DNA of 5,493 bases from Methylophilaceae bacterium. GTDB taxonomy: Bacteria; Pseudomonadota; Gammaproteobacteria; Burkholderiales; Methylophilaceae. Each line of letters starts with the position of its first letter. Position 1 is the stretch's first letter. This document shows positions 1-5,493 of this stretch, piece after piece. The position numbers were made by a program, and so were the translations under genes. The stretch is taken from NCBI GenBank assembly GCA_003533095.1, contig DOEL01000077.1, forward strand, positions 1 to 5,493. Reading direction: 5' to 3'. The notes below the pieces were generated by a model that was not told the origin of the DNA, made no database searches, and saw nothing but the letters and a program-made list of their open reading frames with translations.

Positions 1-2968
1 CACCATTACGAGAAATAACTACTTGCTCATTTCGAGCGTTTGTTACGTATCGCATTGTAGAAGTAAATTGAATAACACCGTTTGATTTACTCTCAACCTG
101 GCTTACTGATGCAGCTCTGGAAACTGCGCCACCAATGTGGAAAGTTCTCATCGTTAATTGTGTACCAGGCTCACCGATAGACTGCGCTGCAATCACACCG
201 ATAGACTCGCCCTGACTAATTAATTTACCACGGCCTAAATCACGGCCATAACATTGAGAACAAATACCATGTCTTGTTTCGCAAGTTAGTGCAGTTCTTA
301 CTTTAACCTCATCAATACCAAGTGCATCAATTTTTTCAACGTGATCTTCTTCAAGCAATGTTCCTTTTGGATAGACCACTTCTTGATTTTCTGGATTGAG
401 AATATCAAGTGCGTTCACCCGACCTAGAATACGATCGCGCAATGGCTCTACTACTTCTCCGCCTTTGATAAGCGCTTTAGTAACTAGACCATCTTCAGTG
501 CCGCAATCATGCTCAGTCACCACAAGATCTTGAGTCACATCAACTAAACGTCTTGTTAAATAACCTGAGTTAGCTGTTTTTAATGCTGTATCTGCAAGGC
601 CTTTTCGCGCACCGTGCGTAGAAATAAAGTACTGAAGAACATTTAAACCATCACGGAAGTTAGCTGTGATTGGTGTTTCAATAATTGATCCATCAGGTCT
701 CGCCATCAATCCTCGCATACCTGCAAGCTGTCTTACTTGAGCCGCAGATCCTCGTGCACCAGAATCAGCCATCATATAAATTGCATTAAATGATTCTTGA
801 TAAAGATCTTTACCATCTTTACCTTTCACATTTTCGCCAGCATCATTTTTAACCGGTTCTTCTTTAAGTTGTTTCATCATCGCATCAGCAACTTTGTCGC
901 CTGCACGACCCCAGATATCAACAACTTTGTTATATCTTTCGCCTTGTGTCACAAGACCTGAAATATATTGATCTTCAATTTCTTTAACTTCAGATTCAGC
1001 AACTTCAATAAGCTGTTCTTTTTCTGGTGGAACAAGCATGTCATGAATACTGATTGAGATACCTGCTTTTGTTGCATAGGTGTAACCCATATACATTAAT
1101 TTATCAGCAAGAATTACTGTCTCTCTAATGCCTACACGTCTAAATCCTGCATTAATTAATTTTGAAATTTCTTTTTTCTTTAATGCTTTGTTAATTAAAT
1201 CAAAAGAAAGTCCTGCTGGAAGAATTTCAGAGAGTATTGCTCTACCAACTGTAGTTTCATATCGATTCACTTTATCGGTAGTTGTGCCATCTAAACCTAA
1301 TTCAGTTTCTTTAATACGAACTGTTACGCGAGCATGAATGTCGACTAAGCCGCTATCGAAAGCACGATGCACTTCTGCCACATCTGTAAACTTCATACCT
1401 TCACCACGAGCAGCAATTTTGTCTCGAGTCATATAATAAAGACCAAGCACAATGTCTTGTGATGGAACAATAATTGGTTCGCCATTCGCAGGAGATAAAA
1501 CGTTATTAGATGCAAGCATTAAGGTTCTTGCTTCCATCTGAGCCTCAAGAGATAAAGGAACGTGAACCGCCATTTGGTCACCGTCAAAGTCGGCGTTAAA
1601 TGCAGCACAAACTAAAGGATGCAATTGAATTGCTTTACCTTCAATCAAGATAGGTTCAAAAGCTTGAATCCCTAAACGATGTAATGTTGGGGCTCTGTTT
1701 AATAAAACAGGATGCTCTCTAATTACGTCCTCAAGGATATCCCAAACTTCTGGTCCTTCTTCTTCTACTTTTTTCTTTGCTGCTTTAATAGTTGTAGAAA
1801 GACCTAACACTTCTAATTTATGGAAAATAAAAGGCTTGAATAATTCAAGTGCCATTTTCTTTGGCAAACCACATTGATGAAGTTTTAATTGTGGTCCAAC
1901 AACAATTACTGAACGGCCAGAGTAATCAACGCGCTTACCTAAAAGGTTTTGTCTGAAACGACCGCCCTTACCTTTAATCATGTCGGCAAGAGATTTTAAT
2001 GGTCGTTTATTAGCGCCTGTCATAACTTTGCCACGTCTGCCATTATCAAGCAGTGAGTCCACCGCTTCTTGCAACATACGTTTTTCATTTCTAACGATAA
2101 TTTCTGGTGCTTTAAGATCTAATAGTCTTCTTAAGCGATTATTTCTATTAATCACTCTTCGATATAAATCGTTAAGGTCTGATGTAGCAAATCTACCTCC
2201 ATCAAGAGGAACTAATGGTCTTAGTTCAGGAGGAAGCACAGGAAGAATTTCTAAAATCATCCATTCAGGCTTGATACCTGATTTTTGGAATGCCTCAAGT
2301 ACTTTTAAGCGCTTAGCAATTTTTTTAATTTTTGCTTCTGAGCCTGTTTCAGCTAGTTCAGTTCTTAATTTTTCAATTTCACTATTGATATCAAGTGATT
2401 TAAGTAATTCTTTAATTGCTTCTGCACCCATTACCGCCGTAAATTCGTCACCAAACTCTTCTACTTTTGCAAGGTAGTCATCTTCCGTAAGAAGTTGTCC
2501 TCTTGTTAAAGGAGTCATACCAGGATCAACGACAATAAATGCTTCAAAATAAAGAACGCGTTCAATATCTCTTAATGCAATATCGAGCACCATACCTAGA
2601 CGACTTGGTAGGCTCTTTAAAAACCAAATATGTGCAACTGGACTTGCTAAGTCAATATGACCCATGCGCTCACGACGCACCTTAGATAGCGTAACTTCAA
2701 CACCACATTTTTCACAAATCACACCACGATGTTTAAGTCGTTTATATTTACCGCAAAGACATTCATAGTCTTTAATGGGTCCAAATATTTTTGCGCAAAA
2801 CAAACCATCTCTTTCAGGTTTAAATGTTCTGTAATTAATCGTCTCTGGCTTCTTAACTTCACCGTAAGACCATGAACGAATTTTTTCTGGAGATGCTAAT
2901 GCAATCTTAATTGCATCAAACTCTTCTTCTTGTGTAACCTGTTTAAATAGGTCTAATAAAGCTTTCAT
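1..2968 (-). CDS. rpoC: RNA polymerase beta-prime subunit (RpoC), 3' end beyond window
   Basis: Encodes the largest core RNA polymerase subunit, which carries the catalytic magnesium site. The ATG at 2968-2966 follows a good Shine-Dalgarno sequence and gives MKALLDLF, the usual family N terminus. 989 complete codons plus one base are open to the left edge, about 70% of the roughly 1400 residues normal for proteobacteria. In order I see: the N-terminal zinc site (C70, C72, C85, C88), clamp coiled coil (about 264-309), switch 2 (330-349), NADFDGD catalytic motif (D460, D462, D464), secondary-channel rim helices (about 645-703), bridge helix (777-812), second zinc site (C822, C896, C903, C906), trigger-loop start [10 protein letters not shown], and the first 39 or so residues of the trigger-loop insertion. 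Numbering equals E. coli through residue 681 and is +8 by the bridge helix, owing to a small insertion near 707-722. It is almost certainly cotranscribed with rpoB. Confidence 0.98.
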   Translation of the reverse strand, partial: MKALLDLFKQVTQEEEFDAIKIALASPEKIRSWSYGEVKKPETINYRTFKPERDGLFCAKIFGPIKDYECLCGKYKRLKHRGVICEKCGVEVTLSKVRRERMGHIDLASPVAHIWFLKSLPSRLGMVLDIALRDIERVLYFEAFIVVDPGMTPLTRGQLLTEDDYLAKVEEFGDEFTAVMGAEAIKELLKSLDINSEIEKLRTELAETGSEAKIKKIAKRLKVLEAFQKSGIKPEWMILEILPVLPPELRPLVPLDGGRFATSDLNDLYRRVINRNNRLRRLLDLKAPEIIVRNEKRMLQEAVDSLLDNGRRGKVMTGANKRPLKSLADMIKGKGGRFRQNLLGKRVDYSGRSVIVVGPQLKLHQCGLPKKMALELFKPFIFHKLEVLGLSTTIKAAKKKVEEEGPEVWDILEDVIREHPVLLNRAPTLHRLGIQAFEPILIEGKAIQLHPLVCAAFNADFDGDQMAVHVPLSLEAQMEARTLMLASNNVLSPANGEPIIVPSQDIVLGLYYMTRDKIAARGEGMKFTDVAEVHRAFDSGLVDIHARVTVRIKETELGLDGTTTDKVNRYETTVGRAILSEILPAGLSFDLINKALKKKEISKLINAGFRRVGIRETVILADKLMYMGYTYATKAGISISIHDMLVPPEKEQLIEVAESEVKEIEDQYISGLVTQGERYNKVVDIWGRAGDKVADAMMKQLKEEPVKNDAGENVKGKDGKDLYQESFNAIYMMADSGARGSAAQVRQLAGMRGLMARPDGSIIETPITANFRDGLNVLQYFISTHGARKGLADTALKTANSGYLTRRLVDVTQDLVVTEHDCGTEDGLVTKALIKGGEVVEPLRDRILGRVNALDILNPENQEVVYPKGTLLEEDHVEKIDALGIDEVKVRTALTCETRHGICSQCYGRDLGRGKLISQGESIGVIAAQSIGEPGTQLTMRTFHIGGAVSRAASVSQVESKSNGVIQFTSTMRYVTNARNEQVVISRNG
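116..157 (-). other. rpoC: RpoC trigger-loop N-terminal half
   Basis: [10 protein letters not shown] contains M940, R941 and H944, matching E. coli M932, R933 and H936, which contact the incoming NTP. From about residue 951 the sequence ([15 protein letters not shown]) enters the start of the large insertion, SI3 in E. coli, that splits the trigger loop in proteobacteria. The rest of that insertion and the second trigger helix lie outside the window. Confidence 0.92.
251..505 (-). other. rpoC: RpoC second zinc-binding site (C822, C896, C903, C906)
   Basis: C822 lies in HDCGTEDG and the remaining ligands in [15 protein letters not shown]. They correspond to E. coli C814, C888, C895 and C898 with a constant offset of 8. 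This structural zinc site lies between the bridge helix and the trigger loop. Confidence 0.93.
533..640 (-). other. rpoC: RpoC bridge helix (about residues 777-812)
   Basis: The translation reads [20 protein letters not shown], then [15 protein letters not shown], which is the canonical bridge helix that spans the active-site cleft and helps translocation. The residues equivalent to E. coli H777, T786, A787 and S793 are H785, T794, A795 and S801. All are standard, with no sign of substitutions associated with resistance to bridge-helix inhibitors. Confidence 0.93.
1577..1597 (-). other. rpoC: RpoC catalytic Mg2+ motif NADFDGD (D460, D462, D464)
   Basis: NADFDGD is the universal metal-A binding signature of multisubunit RNA polymerases. 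The three aspartates are encoded at 1591-1589, 1585-1583 and 1579-1577 and carry the E. coli residue numbers 460, 462 and 464. Their presence shows that the gene encodes a catalytically competent subunit. Confidence 0.97.
2705..2761 (-). other. rpoC: RpoC N-terminal zinc-binding site (C70, C72, C85, C88)
   Basis: The translated segment [20 protein letters not shown] has four cysteines at 70, 72, 85 and 88, the same positions as in E. coli beta-prime. In known structures this zinc-binding domain sits in the clamp near the upstream DNA and RNA exit. All ligands are intact. Confidence 0.95.
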
Positions 2969-2973
2969 TTGTG

Positions 2974-2982
2974 ATCTCCTTA
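2974..2982 (-). promoter_or_regulatory. rpoC ribosome binding site overlapping the rpoB stop codon
   Basis: Read on the minus strand, the junction is TAAGGAGATCACAAATG. The rpoB stop TAA supplies the first bases of the Shine-Dalgarno core TAAGGAG, and seven bases separate GGAG from the rpoC ATG. This strong, well-spaced site fixes the rpoC start. The 11-base spacer has no room for a promoter or terminator, so the two genes are read from one transcript, and ribosomes ending on rpoB finish at the rpoC initiation site. That arrangement could favour coupled, near-equal synthesis of the two subunits (inference). Confidence 0.9.
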
Positions 2983-5493
2983 GTTTCTATCGAGGTCAAT
3001 ATCAATAGCTAGTGAACGAATTTCTTTAACCAACACATTGAATGATTCAGGCATACCCGCATCAATCTTATGCTCACCCTTCACTATGTTTTCATATACT
3101 TTAGTTCTTCCAGCAACGTCATCTGATTTAACAGTCAACATTTCTTGTAAGGTGTAAGAAGCGCCGTATGCTTCAAGTGCCCAAACTTCCATTTCACCAA
3201 AACGTTGGCCACCGAATTGTGCTTTACCACCGAGAGGTTGTTGCGTTACAAGAGAGTATGGTCCAGTTGAACGAGCATGCATTTTGTCATCAACTAAATG
3301 ATGTAATTTAAGAACATGCATGTAGCCTACTGTGACAGGTCTTTCAAATGCCTCACCTGTACGGCCATCAAACAACTTAACTTGCGTTTTATTTGCTGAA
3401 AATTGCAAGAGTTCTGTTTTAGGATCATTATCTGGGTAAGCAAGATCTAACATATATTTAATGTCAGATTCAGATGCGCCATCAAATACGGATGTAGCAA
3501 ATGGAACACCATTTTTTAAGTGTTGCGCAAGTTCTACAACTTCATCATCGTTCAATGACTTAATATCTTCTTTTTTACCAGAAGCATCGTTGTATATTTG
3601 ATCTAAGAATTTACGAACTTCAGTAATCTTCGCTTCTTCTTTTAACATTTCGCCTATACGAACGCCTAACCCTTTAGCTGCCCATCCAAGATGGGTTTCT
3701 AAAATTTGACCGATGTTCATTCGAGAAGGCACGCCTAATGGATTTAATACAATATCCAAAGGTGTACCATCAGCCATATGCGGCATATCTTCTACAGGAG
3801 CGATTTTTGAAACCACACCTTTATTACCGTGACGTCCGGCCATTTTATCGCCAGGTTGAATTCTGCGTTTCACAGCTAAGTAGACCTTAACCATTTTTTG
3901 AACGCCTGGAGGGAGTTCGTCACCTTGTGTTAATTTACGTTTTTTCTCTTCAAAACGTTTATCAAATTGTTCTTTAGCAACTGATAAATTATCTTTCAAT
4001 GTTTCTAGTTGTTTTGAAGCGTCGTCATTACCTAAACGAATATCAAACCAATCATATCTATTAATTGAAGCTAGAAAATCTTTAGAGATTTTTTCGCCTT
4101 TTTTCAAACCTTTTGGGCCGCCAGTTGCAACTTTGTTTATAAGTAATCTTTCAATTCTTCCAAAAGTATCATCTTCTACAATTCTTAATTGGTCTGCCAA
4201 ATCTTGCTTGAAGTGTTTTAATTGATCATCAATAATTTGTTGCGCTCTTGAATCTCTATCAATGCCTTCTCTTGTAAATACTTGAACGTCAATGATTGTT
4301 CCAGACATACCTGATGGCACTCTCAAACTTGTATCTTTTACATCAGAAGCTTTTTCACCAAAGATTGCTCTTAAAAGTTTTTCTTCAGGTGTAAGTTGTG
4401 TTTCACCTTTAGGCGTCACTTTACCTACAAGCACATCACCGGATTCAACTTCAGCACCAATATAAATAATGCCGGACTCATCAAGTCTTCCAAGCATTCT
4501 TTCTGAAAGATTTGAAATATCGCGTGTAATTTCTTCTGGGCCTAATTTTGTATCTCTAGATACAACAGATAACTCTTCAATATGAATTGATGTATATCGA
4601 TCTTCAGCTACTACGCGCTCTGAAATTAAAATCGAATCTTCGAAGTTATAACCATTCCATGGCATAAATCCAACAAGCATATTTTGGCCCAGCGCTAATT
4701 CACCCACATCAGTCGATGCGCCATCAGCAATCACATCACCTCTAGCGATCTTGTTGCCAATTTTTACGAGTGGCCTTTGATTGATATTAGTATTTTGATT
4801 TGATCTTGTGTATTTAGTTAGGTTATAAATATCAACGCCAACTTCTCCATCTGCTGCTTCATCGTCGTTTACGCGAATCACAATACGTCTTGAATCAACA
4901 TAATCAACAACACCACCTCGTTTTGCTTGAACTGTTGTACCAGAGTCAGTTGCCACTGTTCTTTCAATACCTGTCCCAACAACAGCTTTCTCTGCTCTTA
5001 AGCAAGGCACTGCTTGACGTTGCATGTTGGCACCCATAAGTGCACGGTTTGCATCGTCATGTTCTAAGAATGGAATAAGCGCTGCAGCTACAGAAACAAT
5101 TTGTCCAGGCGCAACATCCATATACTGGATAGGATCTACTGACGACATTGTAAATTCGTTACGATGACGACATGATATTAAATCGTCTTGAAAATGTCCT
5201 TTATTATCAAGCTCAGTATTAGCCTGAGCGATTACAAATTCACTTTCTTCAATTGCAGAAAGGTAATCTATTTTTGCAGTGACTTTTCCATTTTCAACAC
5301 GTCTATAAGGTGTCTCTAAAAATCCGTATTGATTTGTTCTTGCATAAAGTGCAAGCGAATTGATCAATCCAATGTTTGGACCTTCCGGTGTTTCAATTGG
5401 ACATACGCGGCCATAATGTGTTGAGTGAACATCACGCACTTCAAAGCCAGCGCGCTCTCTTGTTAGGCCGCCAGGACCTAAAGCTGACACTCT
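2980..5493 (-). CDS. rpoB: RNA polymerase beta subunit (RpoB), 5' end beyond window
   Basis: Encodes the second-largest core RNA polymerase subunit. The frame is open at the right edge and stops at TAA 2982-2980. The GTG at 5490-5488 is not a start: it encodes the valine equivalent to E. coli I530, inside the conserved [17 protein letters not shown] block, so about 528 N-terminal residues are missing. The 837 codons present cover the rest of rifampicin cluster I, the fork ([14 protein letters not shown]), the FEDS active-site acidic pair, the lineage-variable dispensable region, the [18 protein letters not shown] active-site block, the [12 protein letters not shown] block, and the clamp-anchoring C terminus ([24 protein letters not shown] in the family). 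E. coli register is exact to E813/D814, then +13 by K1065 and +23 by H1237, so the full protein would be about 1365 residues. The extra length lies in segments I associate with betaproteobacteria. No frameshift is seen. Confidence 0.98.
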   Translation of the reverse strand, partial: RVSALGPGGLTRERAGFEVRDVHSTHYGRVCPIETPEGPNIGLINSLALYARTNQYGFLETPYRRVENGKVTAKIDYLSAIEESEFVIAQANTELDNKGHFQDDLISCRHRNEFTMSSVDPIQYMDVAPGQIVSVAAALIPFLEHDDANRALMGANMQRQAVPCLRAEKAVVGTGIERTVATDSGTTVQAKRGGVVDYVDSRRIVIRVNDDEAADGEVGVDIYNLTKYTRSNQNTNINQRPLVKIGNKIARGDVIADGASTDVGELALGQNMLVGFMPWNGYNFEDSILISERVVAEDRYTSIHIEELSVVSRDTKLGPEEITRDISNLSERMLGRLDESGIIYIGAEVESGDVLVGKVTPKGETQLTPEEKLLRAIFGEKASDVKDTSLRVPSGMSGTIIDVQVFTREGIDRDSRAQQIIDDQLKHFKQDLADQLRIVEDDTFGRIERLLINKVATGGPKGLKKGEKISKDFLASINRYDWFDIRLGNDDASKQLETLKDNLSVAKEQFDKRFEEKKRKLTQGDELPPGVQKMVKVYLAVKRRIQPGDKMAGRHGNKGVVSKIAPVEDMPHMADGTPLDIVLNPLGVPSRMNIGQILETHLGWAAKGLGVRIGEMLKEEAKITEVRKFLDQIYNDASGKKEDIKSLNDDEVVELAQHLKNGVPFATSVFDGASESDIKYMLDLAYPDNDPKTELLQFSANKTQVKLFDGRTGEAFERPVTVGYMHVLKLHHLVDDKMHARSTGPYSLVTQQPLGGKAQFGGQRFGEMEVWALEAYGASYTLQEMLTVKSDDVAGRTKVYENIVKGEHKIDAGMPESFNVLVKEIRSLAIDIDLDRN
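3820..3870 (-). other. rpoB: RpoB active-site lysine block (K1065 and K1073 equivalents)
   Basis: [18 protein letters not shown] is nearly invariant in bacterial RpoB. The lysine at 3846-3844 aligns with E. coli K1065 and that at 3822-3820 with K1073, both close to the 3' end of the nascent RNA. The H1237 equivalent, in [10 protein letters not shown], is encoded separately at 3300-3298. Confidence 0.93.
4630..4650 (-). other. rpoB: RpoB acidic pair E813/D814 in NFEDS
   Basis: [16 protein letters not shown] is the conserved RpoB block whose glutamate (4641-4639) and aspartate (4638-4636) correspond exactly in number to E. coli E813 and D814. D814 helps position the second catalytic magnesium. 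Both residues are intact. Confidence 0.93.
5362..5493 (-). other. rpoB: RpoB rifampicin-pocket segment, end of cluster I through cluster II
   Basis: Numbering from the first codon as R529 (E. coli), the sequence retains R529, S531, L533 and G534 from cluster I and P564 and I572 from cluster II. The later R687 equivalent in ANMQRQAVP (5019-5017) is also retained. These are the wild-type, drug-sensitive states. The most frequently mutated positions D516 and H526 lie just outside the window, so sensitivity cannot be concluded. Confidence 0.9.

Noticed and set aside
1128..1337. 69-codon plus-strand ORF antisense to rpoC
   Set aside because: It is short, has no recognisable domain and is fully contained opposite intact rpoC codons, so it is a by-product of the coding strand composition.
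1980..2477. 165-codon plus-strand ORF antisense to rpoC
   Set aside because: It lies wholly opposite a conserved, motif-bearing part of rpoC (clamp helices through switch 2). Its Ser/Leu/Ile-rich translation shows no recognisable domain and I see no convincing Shine-Dalgarno sequence. It is a shadow ORF.
2969..2979. Possible promoter or attenuator between rpoB and rpoC
   Set aside because: The 11-base gap is filled by the ribosome binding site and has no space for promoter elements or a terminator hairpin.
3406..4140. Possible intein or foreign insertion in RpoB causing its extra length
   Set aside because: The extra residues are only about 13 and 10, spread over known variable segments, and resemble normal betaproteobacterial RpoB. 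There are no intein splice motifs.
1..5493. Novel defence system, mobile element, CRISPR array or other undescribed system
   Set aside because: Every base except the 11-base spacer belongs to conserved rpoB or rpoC codons. I found no inserted domain, intein, repeat array or inverted repeat pair.

Overview
The window holds parts of two adjacent housekeeping genes on the minus strand: the 3' part of rpoB (RNA polymerase beta subunit) and the 5' part of rpoC (beta-prime subunit). Transcription runs from high to low coordinates. The rpoB reading frame enters at the right edge and ends with TAA at 2982-2980. After 11 bases that carry a Shine-Dalgarno sequence, rpoC starts with ATG at 2968-2966 and runs off the left edge. 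I translated rpoC codon by codon over all 989 complete codons and found no stop or frameshift. Apart from the 11-base gap, the window is fully coding.

The protein sequences point to a proteobacterium, most likely a betaproteobacterium. RpoB shows features I associate with that class: the C-terminal string [14 protein letters not shown] followed by an IDIDLDRN end, a lengthened segment before LFDGRTGE, and the [13 protein letters not shown] stretch in the dispensable region. RpoC has [10 protein letters not shown] in switch 2. Base composition is AT-rich, about 38-40% GC in the lines I counted, with A/T-ending codons and frequent AGA for arginine. This is low for the class and would fit a streamlined freshwater or marine lineage such as the Methylophilaceae (OM43 or Methylopumilus-like). 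That placement is inference from remembered family sequences, not a search.

The two products form the catalytic core of RNA polymerase. The visible sequence includes the RpoC metal-binding NADFDGD motif, both zinc sites, the bridge helix and the first half of the trigger loop, plus the RpoB ED pair, active-site lysines and hybrid-binding histidine. All key catalytic residues are present, so both genes look functional. I see no mobile element, repeat, CRISPR array, RNA gene, terminator or novel system here. The findings are modest lineage-level variations and annotation traps.
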